A stretch of DNA of 64,000 bases from Nymphaea colorata (GCF_008831285.2 NC_045149.1:18863035-18927034), one strand, 5' to 3'. Shown: positions 36,892-49,694, counted from the first letter of the stretch. Notes: a model not told the origin generated them from the letters alone. A program made the numbers and translations.

Positions 36892-37540
36892 GGTTTCAGG
36901 ACCAACCATTGCCTTACTTCCATGGACAACAGTCAAATTGCCTTAATTTCTATGGGTTCAAGTTCACTTATTGTACGTCTAAACCCATGAAAGTTTTATG
37001 CTTTTCCAAATTTCAGGTGAGCACAAGTACAGTATTAAAAAAAGATATGTTCTATTACTTATGTTCTTTGGTGGAGTATGATGCACCCTTCAACTTGAGT
37101 GTTGGGATCTCATATTTAACAGTTCAAAAAAATAGCACCGACAGAATTCAAATATGCTACTCCCCTTGAGATTGTTATAAGTTCAAAAACAAATTTGAGT
37201 TTAAGAAAAAACATCACTAACTTAGTGTTATGCAACCTTTATTTGGTGACTGCTAACTTAAATGAGGCTTGTTCTAGAAAATCAAAAGCGGGAGCATTCT
37301 TGAAATTTTAAATTTAAAATGTAGTCCCCGAATTTCCCTAGTCTGCAGACGGTGTCGACCGGATTCTTTTTAAACAAAAGTAATCTTCATTAATAAACTG
37401 ATGTACTAATATTTGCATTTGCAACATATCAGAATCCGATTCTGATTAATACCTACATCTAATTGTAAACAAATCAGTTTGAACTTGGTGATTTTTTTTT
37501 TTTGTCGTCTGAGTCCGAATATGATAACCCAATTCAGATG

Positions 37541-40500
37541 AAGCATTCACTATTGGCCCATACTTATTGGCTCCTTGCCCATACATGACTGCATTTTTCT
37601 ATTTTAAAATAACTTAAAATATCTTAAACTATCTTAATCGAAAAATATGTATAGCCCTATGCATATCGACTGATACGCCGTATCGGTGAGCAGGCAATAT
37701 GCGGCATGTATACCGAACTCCGATTGGCAACAAATAAGTCGTCGTATAATGTGACTGATTAGCAAACCACATTGGGATATTTATCTAGTTGCTGCTATAT
37801 ATTCTTCAATAATTTTATTTGAAATATTGACAGATCAAAATAACTTTAAAAACTGAAAGATAATAATTCTGAAAAAGAGGGAAAATGAAAAACAGAGTGA
37901 TGCCCTTCATAGTCACAGGATTTCGATATTTTCAATTGCTTAATCAACTTGGACTTGGGAAAATGCCTCACTAAAGATCGTGCCTTGTTTTATTATCGTC
38001 TAAATCTCACAACAAATGAGTCAACACCTCGTTAGAGACCGACCACGGGTCCACGCGTCGAGTGCAAATAGTATTAGTTTACCATGGGAAGTGGATAAAA
38101 GTAACCAAAACCAACTCACCATATCAAACAACAAGCGCACCTTGGTACCCCATTGAGCAAGCAATCACCTATTGAACAACCATGTTGGAGAAGGGAACCT
38201 GTAAATTACATATTTAACAGCATAGTTGTTCACATCCTACACACCCTTATGCCTACTTTGTGCGGTAAAGCCGTGACGACGTGATGTGACTTAAACTCCC
38301 ACGAGGATAACCAAATAAAAGCAACAAGCTATATTAGAATGAAAATGGGTAGCACAAGATTCACCAAAGGAGCAATATTCTTTCCACTACGATGTCCTTT
38401 ACGTTAAATTCCTGTGCCCGGAGAAAGGAAATGATTCACGCTATCCTTGGTGTCTGTTCCCCCAAGCAGCGGAATTCCATCATTCAGGTCACAGGATCTG
38501 GTTTCTCAGAAATAAAATTATATGATTTGCAGAAAATTATGAAGTAAATGTGGCAAATAAAACCAAAAAATACCTAGTTCTCCAGGTACTGTATCGGACC
38601 AAGCCTCGATGGGTCGTTCAAGTTGAACTGTTTAAATTGTAAAACCAATAAATTTAACCAGCATATTCTTCCGGTACTTCTAGCCAACCATAAAGCCAGT
38701 ACAAATATAAAATAAAACGAAGCAATCCAATCAAACTGGCGAAATTGATGGTGGAATGGTTGAATTCTTCGAGGATGCAACTCAAGTGTCTTACGCTCCT
38801 CATTATTCCGCTTATCTTCCACGAATAAAATAGAAAAAATACATACAGAATTTCGCTGAATTGTCCTGACCGCATTAGTAAGGATAAAGGGTGATTTTCA
38901 GATCAACATAAAACTGTTCGGGGATGGCCATATATAGCCACATTGAGGCCAGGGGAAATACCACCCCCTCCTGACCTACTAGCCCAACTGGTCCCTTGCC
39001 TAGATTTCTAGCTTCGCAACTGCCAACAATCACAAGAAGTTCCTTCATTTTCCAAATACTGCCCAAGCTCACATTTCATGTTACTATGACAACAAGTGTG
39101 AACTCAGACCACCAAGATCTGCGAGGACAAAACCAAGAGAAAGCTCGGGCAACTGCACAGCAGAAGGTTTCCAACCACGAAGCTTTATAAAGACCACGTA
39201 ATGATAGCTCAAAGAAACAGCATAGCAGAGGGTTGAAACTTAGGACCAGGTAATGAAAGTTCAGAGAAACAGCATAGCAGAGGGTTGAAACTCAGGACCA
39301 CGTAATGAAAGCTCAAAGAAACAGCATATCAGAGGGTTGAAACTTGACCCCGTAGTCTTCGCATTCCCTTGCCACCTGCTCGCTACCTTTAACGGTGACT
39401 TCTCATCATATGTTAAGCAAATAACCACGTCAAGCTATTCTAAAGTTATAGTAAAACTTGATCTAATAAGTAATGTCAATAGTAAAGGCAACCAACTCCT
39501 TTTGATGTTCAATATTCAGCTTAACACACTTGTCCCATTGCATCATCTCATATAACAGAACAATTCTAGAAACTCATCTTGTTTCGGTGCACTTCAACAG
39601 AGTGAACATTTTAAAAGACAAGCATCCAGTAGGTCTTGAGGCTAAGAACATAACCATACTGGGGATCAAAGGGAGCGTTCATAATAGCGGCATAATAATT
39701 ATCCTTCTGTAGTCCAAAGAGATAAACCGGCAACAACCTATGGGCTAAGAAGATATACGAATGAAAGAATAAGCAACTACAAAAGAAATGATATATGGCA
39801 AATATGTGGGGAAAAAGGTATGATCCGTAGTTTACTTCCTCTATGAGCATAATATTATGTACATAAGCATCTTTTAATCAGAATTTTTGAACAAGTTTTC
39901 CTCGACATTTATCAACAATGTTCAAGACATGTGGCAATACTAAAACTTAGTATGTTTGTAAATTTTATGACTAAGTATACATCAGGTCGGTATTTTCTTT
40001 TGTTCCCATAATCACTGACAACAGTAGATAATGCCAAATCCAGTCAACTCCACTCTTTAATTATAGTATCCAAGCATCACAAGTTCCTCAGATTTTAAGG
40101 AACTCACAAGCAATCAAGGAGATAGGGATACAGCCAATTTCACATAAAGATGTACTGCAAGCACCTTGCAGTTGACAGGATACAGTCAAAAAGTTGTAGC
40201 ATTTCACTTGGATATCACAACTCAACTATTTTAGCTCCCAAGGAAAGCCAAAATGGACCGGAGAACGAACAAACGCTTCTCCATAATATTTTCCCAGTTG
40301 AGACATGCATCTCACTTCCTACAAGTGGCCAACATACCAAGTTTACCTAAATCAACAGCCATACTCCTCCATAATTGCTCATCTTGAAAAAGGTGAGCTT
40401 AATAGAACAAGGATACCGAAAGAAAATTTCGATTAACTCCAACCCAAATAGAAAGAAGAGATTTCTAGAATATCAACCAGGAGATATAAATGTGTACGTG

Positions 40501-40830
40501 TCTTCTTATTGATAACCATGGATGGCAGAAAACAGCATTCAAAGTTGGAGTAGTAGCCTATGTAGGCAAGACGAGAAAAGTCACTAAGGGACGTTTTGAT
40601 GGTAGGGAACTCTAAACAAGCGATGCTTGAGAAAAACATGATATTTCAATAGAACGTGACCATCTCAAAACTGAAGTCTCATACAAAAATTTCAATATTT
40701 CTAACGCGGTCAACAACTCATGGAATAGCCTTTTGTCCACATAACGAGGGAAACGAAAGACACAAAATTGAAAGCATAATGAGAATAACATCACGACTTT
40801 CTGCTGTCCCTTGAAGTAAATAGACCCTCC
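37541..40830. other. Gene-free stretch between TOM9-2 and RPL37
   Basis: I found no gene with a recognisable domain here. A three-copy 52-bp tandem repeat lies at 39198-39350. Short frames near 38.6-39.2 kb on both strands have no family signature that I can support. Confidence 0.5.
39198..39350. repeat. Three-copy 52-bp tandem repeat
   Basis: The unit begins GTAATGA(A/T)AG(C/T)TCA(A/G)AG and continues AAACAGCATAGCAGAGGGTT and GAAACT. Copies start at 39198, 39250 and 39302. Confidence 0.92.
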
Positions 40831-41512
40831 CTAAGATGATGCAGTACTTGCCCTCTTCCTTGGAGCCGCTTCGGTTCCTAAAGACACAAATGGAAAAACA
40901 GCAAACCGTTCAGAGAACATCAGCATTTCGCTCGAGAGACAACAACAAAAACGCGATGAAGACTTGCCTTCTCTAAAATTGCTCTTGAACCGACGAGGCA
41001 TGTGACGCAAGTACCGCATGCGGCCCGTCCCAGTCGTCTTCCTCCTAATCGCCTTCACGCTCCAGTTATCTACCGAGCGCAACACGTCAAAATTAATACA
41101 AAACAACAACAACAACAACAGCAACAACAATAATAATAATCGCGTGTGCCCACCGCAGCCATTGCCTATCTATCGAAGCTCTTCAAATCGGCACTTCCAT
41201 CAAGACGAATAAGAATTGAAGCCGTGAAATGAACTCAACATCGAATCAAACGAAACAAGAAGGAGAAAGAAAAAAATGGTAGAAGAAGTAACTCACACTT
41301 GCGGATCCGGGCGGAGGGATAGCCGCATGAACCGCAGCGGCTCTTCTGGAGATGGAAACTCCGGCGACCGCATCTCACGCAGAGGGTATGGGTCTTGTTC
41401 CTCCTCTTACCGAAGCTCCCCGTTCCCTTACCCTACAAATTTTCCCAATCCAGCAAAATCAGAAATTCAGAGAGGAAGAGAAGGGAGGAGAAGGAGGGAG
41501 AGAGAGTACCAT
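40831..41512 (-). CDS. RPL37: 60S ribosomal protein L37 (eL37)
   Basis: eL37 is a zinc-binding protein of the large cytosolic ribosomal subunit. My minus-strand model joins 41510-41512 (ATG alone), 41297-41432, 40968-41069 and 40831-40877, giving 95 aa, the usual plant length. The protein starts [20 protein letters not shown] and carries a C19-X2-C22-X11-C34-X2-C37 zinc ribbon. It continues [35 protein letters not shown] and [14 protein letters not shown]. The first intron splits the start codon from the rest, as in many plant ribosomal protein genes. The third intron uses a GC donor (GAAG|GCAAGT) with a normal TTTAG acceptor, and the Gly codon it interrupts is conserved. Intron 2 holds an (AAC)n repeat at about 41102-41138. 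Confidence 0.95.
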
Positions 41513-41581
41513 TTCTCCTGATGACCGCGCCTTCGAGTGATACCGGGAGAAGGATGGAGGGAAAGATAAGGGAGTTCCCAG

Positions 41582-41589
41582 AAACCCTA
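41582..41589 (-). promoter_or_regulatory. Telo-box of RPL37
   Basis: AAACCCTA (read on the + strand) lies 70 bp upstream of the RPL37 ATG. Telo-boxes near the transcription start are typical of plant ribosomal protein and translation genes active in dividing cells. Confidence 0.6.
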
Positions 41590-43107
41590 GAGAGGGTTTT
41601 TTTGAGATCTCATTTTACCTTTTAAGTTCTAAAATTTTTGGATTATTCAGATAGGTGCTTTCCCTTGATTTTACCATCAAAAAGGGCCTTGTTGTTTTAC
41701 GGGCTTTATAATTTTCTTTCAATTTGACTCTGGTGTCATTACAAAAATTTAAATTAAAACTCAAATTTATAAATGAGTCGAGTTTAAGTACATGATACAT
41801 GAGCACAACTATGTCTATAAAAAATTAAACACATGGGTGTGTAATGACCAAAATACCCTGACTAAGGTAAAAAAAAAAAGAGTAATTTTATAATGATAAA
41901 AAGGGATTATGAAAAAAACAAAAATCTAAAAAACACAATTCTTTGTAAACAACATTTTTAAAATAGCCCAACTCCCTTTTTTTTCCTTGGGTGCATATTT
42001 GTTGCATGCATCACCTCGATGTCCGCATGATAACATTAATTTTTCATACGATATTATCGCACGTATACTTTGTTAATAGAGGGAATAACGAAAGGTGGTT
42101 CATACCAGCATCTCATGGTCCACAAGAAAACTTTCTTGTATGCAATGAACAATGAGTAACACATTTTAGTTAGTTGATATATTTTTGTTCATCCTTTCCA
42201 TTCTTTAGCATTCAGGGAAACAAGCGAGTGACTAGACAGATATTTTGATCCAGATCGAAAACAATTTAACTATTTTTTAATTTCTCTCCGACGTAATTTA
42301 CGGCACTGGTTTTTATCCGATTCACATTAATTGTTATACAATATTATTATTATGTTTGAATAAAGATAAACATAAACTAATTTAAAAAAAATAAATAGCT
42401 GACGTGGAATAACGATCGAACACAACCATGCAGTCCTCCGATGTCATCGGAGAAGGTCGCCGTAAGAACGGGACAGACATGTAACGGGCATGAAGACCAG
42501 GCATGGATTCCCCACGCTGACCCGACCCGTTATCATCATACTGGATCTGGTTTCAGGTCGAGCCAGAGCGTTTGCTTTGTTTCCTCCTCCCTCTTATCAT
42601 TTCGGGTCGGACCCGTCAGGGATCCAGGATCCGAACTATTTACCGCCAGGAACTCCGCGGCTTCGCGGCAATCACGGGCTCGCGACAGGAAAACTCTCCG
42701 TTCATTACTCGCCTGCGTTATTAAACACCGGCAGACGTTTCTTCGTTCGTTGCGATACCGGAAGGTAGCTCGAACATCAAGACGAGGCGTTCTCTAGCAA
42801 ATATTTCGAAGAAAAGAAAGCATCGAGGAAACGTGGAAAGAAAACTGAGAGGAGCTTATTCTGTAGTTGACAGTCTCGTTACATAGATTTCTTTAGAATC
42901 GTGGCCTTCCTTTCTTCTTCTCACTTCCCGCCTGCCTTTTTTTAACCCTTTTTCCCTACCACCTTCTGCCAAAACTGCCACCGATCGGAGATCGACCGTC
43001 CTCACCGACACTTCCACGCGCACTCTCTATCTCTGTCTTTCTCTTCGTTTTTCTCTCGTCGGAGGATCATCGGGGTCTTCGCTCCAGATCGATCAGAGGC
43101 AGAGGCC
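41590..43107. other. Intergenic region between divergent RPL37 and TLDc genes
   Basis: This holds both promoters. The part nearest RPL37 is AT-rich; 42430-42800 is GC-rich, with frames of no recognised family; the last ~150 bp is pyrimidine-rich and is probably the TLDc 5'UTR. Confidence 0.5.
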
Positions 43108-46100
43108 ATGTATCATTGGAAGGAGAAGGTCGCGGACAAGCTCTCCCGCCTCCTCGCCGATTCGCCGTCGTCTTCGGGCCATTTAGCAAAGGAATCTCCG
43201 GCGAGCTCTTCCGAAGCTCAGGTCGATCTCCTCATATTTATTTTTGCTTTTAGGTTCGTCAATTGAGTGTGAGTTTCAGCTCACGGATCGCGTTTTTTCG
43301 TTATTCTTATTATAGAAGGTGATCGTGTTGTGATCTTTCCGTTCTCGAGCTTAGGGATTGATCCGTGCTCGAAGCTTCTAAAAATTTCTTTCTTCTTTTC
43401 CTTTTCCCTGGAGTTTTTTGTTGTTTACCGGGGCAAGTTGATAGCGCGTGTGGCGTTGGCTCGGTCGTTTTCGTTGTGCAATAGAGTTAGGTATTGGATT
43501 TGTATCACGAGACATTCACGATCCCAGAAGTCATGTTTTTATGATTAGAGATATCGATGCCTTCATATTGGCCTGCATTAGTTTTGCTGCGATTTATGCC
43601 GTGCAATGTTGTGAAGTGTCAGATCCGCATTTGATTATTTGCGTGATCTTTGCTAGAAAATTTCTAGTTCATGAAGGTCCCTGAAGTTGTTAATTTTAGG
43701 GGATATGGACACGTATGGGTTCCATGCAAATCATGCTTCTAATAGTGGCGTGAACGCCTTGATACATGTTGATGCATGAGATTTATGTGTTTTTAATTGT
43801 GCTATTCTTTGAAAAAAAAGGAATAAAGGAAGCAATAATGGTTCCGCGGCATTTCATCAAGAACATCTCGGTTTACGAATTTGCGTCGGGTGAAGTCAAC
43901 TATAGTTTTATTCTTTCCTTGCGACTTTTGTGCACTATCTAATTTTAATGTTCTAGATTTGCTTCACTGCAAGTCTGCACTCAAATTGCTTCGTGTCCAC
44001 AGAACATGGTATTATATATTATGAGGTTCCATATGCGCCCCCAAAATAACTGTTGTGGAGGTGTTTCTTCTTTGATCTAAATCGTTAGATGCGTCTTTTT
44101 ATTGTTGATTTACTAAATAACATGCATAAGGTTGGATTCCATCTAAAGAAACGTTCTTATAGTTCCTTGCTTAGTTTATTTATTTTCAATTTCTTTTAAA
44201 AGCAAAAATTAACATAAAGTACATTATTTAGCGTGTTTCTTACGAAGTAACAAATGATATATATGTCTAGCGGTTTAAACTCATCAAAGAACAAATTCAA
44301 CTATGCTTATTATAGGCCCTAAGGAAAATGGATCCTAGACTCATTTCACACATACTGTAACTTTTTTGAGTTATTGGATGCAAAATCATTTGCCGTTGAC
44401 TCATATGATAGTTTATCTTCTATGCCTCGTTTTCCTTTAGGAGTATCAGAATTAAGTAAATTAATTTTGTACAATGAACTGATAACATGGCTTATCAATT
44501 ATGACTGATTTTCGTCTTTTTCGTTTTTCTTGTTGTATAGGCATGCTAAACTTGATTACCAGGATTTCTACATTTCCTGGTTTTTCTTGAAACGGTTACA
44601 TGTATGTGTATGTGTGTGTATGCATGGACATTTGTTCATGACACTTTTTCTTTTTGTTTTTTAATTCCTTTTTTCTGCTCCTTTGATTTGATCCCATTCT
44701 TATTGTGGAGGTCCGTTTTATTCCAATAGGCATAAACGACTTTCTGTTTCTCTTGCTTGCTTCTTTTGACTCTTTGCATTTCCTCAAATTTAATAGTGAT
44801 CTTTGTAATATGAAAACTTGATCTATTTTGTGCTTTTACATGTACAGGGAACTTCCTTTTCCCCTAAGAGTTCAAATGATCCAACCACTCCATCTTTTTC
44901 TTCATTTCTTCTATCACTTCTTCCAAGCCCTAGGTCTCTCAGCAACAAAGTATATAAGACTCCTGAACATCATAAGGGCACAACATCATTGTTTCGATCA
45001 CTTTCTAGCAGGCGGTGGAGAAGTAAAAAATTATCATATGAAGAAGTTGCTACAGATTGCGACACAAATTTCTTAGATGAAAGTGGTGAAAATGGAAGGT
45101 GGGAGCCTCCTGAAGACATTGGGCATCATAATGACCTTCAAAGAGGCTCAAATATTTCTCCCAATACTGATGAAACCTCCACCTCCGAGAACATATCGAA
45201 GAGCCTTCCAAATCTTCTGGACGAGTCTTCATTCATATCACCTGACTTATATGAGTTTTTACATTCTTCAGTTCCTAATATAGTAAGGGGTTGCCAATGG
45301 GTTCTGCTCTATAGGTACATTCAGTTAATTTTTTCGCTAGATTCTCTCTCTCTCTCTCTCAACAATCTCAGCTGTTTTTGTGATTTATAGTTTGTTCTTG
45401 CAAATGAAGGGCAGTACGTTGAAACATGGAATTTCCCTCCGCACTCTTCTACGCAACAGTGCTGATCTTGCAGGTCCTTGTTTACTGGTAGGTATGTTAT
45501 GATTTCAGAGGTCACATTTCATTAAACCCGAAGTAATGGGCCTTCTTAATCTTCACAAATGGGTCTTGGAATCTGGAAATGTCAAGCCCTTTTACTTCTC
45601 TCTACTTGTTGCATATGTGTGGACACATCCAGCTGTGTCGATATCGGTTCATAACTTCATATGCACTTCCACACCTTTTGTGTGTTTCATGCATGTTCAT
45701 GTTCACCTGAAAGCTCATGGTAGTCTTATATATAAGCAGTCCCCACATTTTTATGTCCATGAGCATATGTATAATCAGATAAATGCATAATGACTGCTTG
45801 CTATCTGTATACTCTGTGGAAGTGCTTCTGCACTTAGTGATAATTGAATTATAATATTAAGAATAATTCAATTTCATGTAGCTTTGATAAGACATTGATT
45901 ACATCCTAATTTTCCCTTTTCCTGTCCACCTCTGTGCCTGCACTTTTAGGTTGTTGGGGATATGCAAGGTGCTGTATTTGGTGGTTTGTTGAATTGCCCT
46001 CTGAAACCGACGGCAAAACGGAAATATCAGGTAGGATTTACAGTTATTGTTCGAGGATCAGCACCACAGATTTGGTGCACTTCAGTCTCCCTGTGCTCTC

Positions 46101-48819
46101 CATGTGCTATATCAGCATCTCAATCTCTTGCTAACATCAGCTAATGGTGAATTCTTGCTTACAGGGGACAAATCAAACTTTTGTATTTACAACCATATAT
46201 GGGGAACCAAGACTCTTCAGAGCGACAGGTAATGATGCAAAAAGATACTATAATGGCATAGTATGTGGACGTGGCATATGCTTTATAGTTTATACCTGTC
46301 TATTTGACATAGTGCATCATCAAGTTGATGGTGATGTCTATCTGGATAGGGCATGTAGGGCCAATATTTATATAGAGTTCATGTGAAGCAGGAAAAGAAC
46401 TTCTCATATTTGTTCCTTTTGCATGGAAACATTTCCAAGTTTTACTTTTAGCAAAAATGATGTAACAGTTGATAATACCTGCTTACAGATTTTATTCATC
46501 TGCCAAAAAATTAATTCCCTGTTTCCTGAAATATTTGGGTGATTATTCGATATTTTTGGAACACATTGATAGTTAATATATAGAATGAATCTTAAATTGT
46601 CTCATTAAAATTATGACAGTTTTCTAATTTCATCTTCCTTGCAGTTCTTGCAGTAATGAAATAAGTTTGTGATGATAACTAGTTTACTCTGTATGGTTTT
46701 GCGTGATGTGATTTAAGATTTATCTTAGAGTCTCGCCTAGAGAGCTCTCTAAAAGGATGCTGCGGAACTTTTAATTGTTATATGACCGCAACAAGTGGAG
46801 AACTTTTGTGAGCAAAAATGCTTGAGCTACCATCATTAGTACTTCATTTCTTGGGTTTCATTTTTTTCTTGCGCCAACTCTCCACTAATTGTATCCTTTT
46901 GCTAGGAATTTGGCTTTTAATGTCTCCTCTGTTCACAGACAACAAATTAGGGTTCATCCTTAAATACTTAAGTTTTCATTCAAAAAAGAAAAGGGATTTT
47001 TGTGTGTTAAGGCGAGTGCAGAAGTCCTCCCCTAAGCTTTTGGGTGTACATGCACGTCTATTTTATGTTAAACTGCAATTTAGGACACATTGTTACGTTT
47101 TGCAAAGTTAATATTATATTTTCCTCTGTTTAGGTGCTAACAGGTACTACTACATGTGTTTGGACGACCAATTGGCACTTGGAGGTGGTGGTAGTTTTGC
47201 ACTATGCCTTGATGGAGACTTGTGAGTCTTTTTTGTTTATTCATTTTGTTGATTTGGTTGCTGGAAAGTGTCAGTGTGTCGTCGTTATTTCACATACCAA
47301 AATTATTTTCTTGAAAAGGTTGCATGGTACTAGTGGGCCGTGTGAAACTTTTGGAAACAAATGCTTGGCTCATAAGGAGGAATTTGAATTGAAGAACGTG
47401 GAGGTGGGTCTCCCTCTGTCTGTCTCTCATGCGCACACACACGCACACACACACACAGGCACCTTATTTGTTTATTGATACAGTAAATGTGGGTGTCAGT
47501 AGCAGCATCCAATTGCTGATGTCATTATTGTTATGACTCGATTGTTATTAGCTCCTGTTATTATTATTGAGAAAAACATGGTCTGCAACTTGCTCAAGGT
47601 TCAAAGGGAAGGCAAGTTAATATCCTTGCAGTTCTAGGGTTTCAGGAGAGTACTTGCAGAAATCATCTGGTTCTTGCACGATTATAATCCTTTTTTTTTC
47701 ATCAGACAACTTTTTATTCACATATAGGTCCTATTTTGAAGCAAAAAAATTGGGAAAGCAAATGCTATCAGTCAGTGTCGGCTTGTTTACTCTATCTCTT
47801 TTGGTCTTCATTATTTGACTTCAGGAATGACAACCAAGGTCTGTAGATTAGTACATACCTATTTCCTTTGACAGCATTGATGGCGGGTAACAATCAATGT
47901 ATATTGGCCATCAGAGTTGAGCTTGATGCAAACTTACTATAAAAGTATAAACTCACTAGGGCAGTGAGTAATCAAGCCAGAGATTGTTCACTTTAAACTG
48001 ACAGGGCTTGACATATTAACACAATTTATGAGAGTTGTGAGTTAGATTTTAGCATGTCAATAAGATCTAAGAGTCTAAGACCATCACAAATTTACATTTC
48101 ATGTACTGATTATTTGCATGAACGACTTTTTGTAATATAAGCCATAAATTATGTGCACTTTTTGTTTTCTTAAAATCTAATGTTAGACCAATTTTTTAAA
48201 AGGGTTTAACATTATGGATGGCTGTCAATGACACTGTTCTCACACCTAAACCCAAGCACATCATATGCAGAGAATTGTGGGTATTTTCACTAAATCTGAA
48301 AAGAGAAGCCATCACATTATAATTTAATGTGTATTTTTTTAACATTATGGATGGTTTTCAATGATAGTGTTCTCCCACCTAAAACCAAGCACATGCATAT
48401 GCAGAGAGTGTGGGTATTTTCAATAAATCTGAAAACAGAAGTCATCGCATGCCTTCATGCTTCTTTCTTACTTACGAAATGTCTGATGGTTTTACATGCG
48501 CTCTCTATTTCTTCACATATTGGGAATGTATATCTGGAGTTTCTCTTCTCCAGATTGCCACATTGCACTGTTAGGTTGTTTTATGTCTTATGCTGCATGC
48601 TGTCCTTAATGGCTTTTGCAATTTTTAAAAAGATTTGCTTTTCTACCGCATCTAGATCTGCTGTTTGGTGGCATTCAATGGCAATGACGTGTTCTGCATG
48701 TGTAATAGTCTTCTAGACCTACTCAGTGGAGCATCATCTGTCTTAACTAATGCTGATGGGTTGTTTATTGATTTCTACAGCTTTGGGGGTTTACACATTC
48801 CTCAAGATATCTTCCCTGA
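43108..48819 (+). CDS. TLDc-domain protein (oxidation-resistance / TLD family)
   Basis: TLDc proteins are linked to oxidative-stress resistance and, in animals and yeast, to binding or disassembly of the V-ATPase; the plant role is little known. My eight-exon model is 43108-43221, 44848-45314, 45415-45487, 45950-46030, 46165-46228, 47134-47221, 47319-47403 and 48781-48819 (336 aa). All introns are GT-AG and the phases close. The N-terminal ~155 residues are Ser-rich and probably disordered. The TLDc domain spans about residues 165-336, with motifs LKHGISLRTLLRNSADLAGP, CLLVVGDMQGAVFGGLL, ANRYYYMCLDDQLALGGGGS, GTSGPCETFGN and VELWGFTHSSRYLP at the very end. Intron 1 is 1.6 kb and intron 7 1.4 kb. 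An in-frame alternative acceptor lies 24 nt upstream of exon 3. Confidence 0.93.
48208..48452. repeat. Two-copy tandem duplication in TLDc intron 7, unit 133 bp
   Basis: AACATTATGGATGG starts at 48208 and 48341. The copies stay parallel through CAATGA, ACCTAAA, CCAAGCACAT, ATATGCAGAGA and GTGGGTATTTTCA. Confidence 0.88.
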
Positions 48820-49565
48820 ACTCAAGTTCTTAATGACATGAACAAAAGTGGGTACTTCTTCGTTGTGTTAGTTTATTTCCTACCACCTATTATCGTGGTT
48901 GCAGTGCTTTCTTGTGAGAGAAGAAAGGGCCGTGATTTTGGTTTTTGTCTTAGTTTAATTATTTTGTCGTGAATTTAGGAAAATAATTTGATTATTTGTG
49001 GCACAATTTAGGAAATTTGTTTTCATGTATAATGTTGTAGATTCTCTTCAATTCTGTGGAATCTTCGTAACGTGTATTTTTTTGCTCTGAGGGAAAAGAT
49101 TGAAATTTCTCCTTAGGTCAGGTTGTTTTTTGGTGGAAGAGGACCTCGGCTTGCTCTTAAATGCTATAATTTATGTATTTGTTATTTTTGGGAAACATGA
49201 AGCTACCGTCTGCTTTAGCTGAAAGGGAGAAAAAAATCATCACGTTGAGGATGGGTCTGGAAAAAGATCTATTTGTGGGTATTGATGCTGCATGTAAGGA
49301 TCGCCCAACTGAAAAAGGTTTAAGTTGGCTTTTTGCCTCATTACGTACGGAGTAATAGTCATTGCCATCTGCATGTTAAAAATGTCAAGAACTGGACGTT
49401 CGTAGATGCTTGATGCCATCAAATTATCAACATAAATAAGAACAAACACGGCAGAATGTGCTAAAAAAATATAACAGCCGTTCATTTATTGCAGTCAATA
49501 AGTGCTACCTGTGAATCGCAGAGCAAAAATATGAGAAGCTCAAATACCACAGGGAGCATCTTTTA
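48820..49565. other. 3' flank of the TLDc gene, convergent with a minus-strand exon
   Basis: This is probably TLDc 3'UTR followed by the 3' end of the minus-strand transcription unit. The + frame around 49197-49355 has no known domain. Confidence 0.45.
49495..49500 (-). promoter_or_regulatory. Poly(A) signal AATAAA for the minus-strand exon
   Basis: AATAAA on the minus strand lies about 65 nt beyond the stop codon of the exon at 49566-49694. Confidence 0.5.
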
Positions 49566-49694
49566 CTATGAGGCCAAAGCAAGTCTCCGGTGGATAATGG
49601 AGACCTCAAAAGCGTTTGACGGCTGGAAGCTTGCTAGCATATCGTTGACGGAAGGCCCTTGAGACTTGAACATACTCCGATAGGTCTCCACCAC
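49566..49694 (-). CDS. Putative terminal coding exon of an unidentified gene
   Basis: I do not recognise the product. The minus strand has a good 3' splice site (CTTGCTATCTCAG|GTGGTG). A 42-codon open frame follows, VVETYRSMFKSQGPSVNDML then ASFQPSNAFEVSIIHRRLAL and AS, ending in TAG. It has balanced, protein-like composition, unlike the low-complexity frames nearby, and AATAAA follows 65 nt downstream. No upstream exon could be found in the ~1.6 kb to the tRNA gene, so this is either the end of a gene with distant exons, a relic, or chance. It lies tail-to-tail with the TLDc gene. Confidence 0.4.
   Translation of the reverse strand: MVETYRSMFKSQGPSVNDMLASFQPSNAFEVSIIHRRLALAS

Larger units (their letters stand above)
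34430..37540. repeat. Right copy of the ~3-kb tandem segmental duplication
   Basis: This is the partner of 28620-31700. It carries the intact TOM9-2 gene, and 'AAAACACCTTATATGA' (34612) matches 'AAAACACCCTATATGA' in the left copy (28809). It also has an unshared 39-nt poly-T tract at 36846-36884. Confidence 0.75.

Noticed and set aside
39085-39190. RGQNQEKARATAQQ, weakly like the N-terminus of SERF/4F5 proteins
   Set aside because: The match is short and imperfect, the downstream conserved part is missing and no exon structure fits.
42441-42797. 118- and 92-codon frames upstream of the TLDc gene
   Set aside because: GC-rich intergenic or promoter DNA with no known domain. Frames in two phases are open at once.
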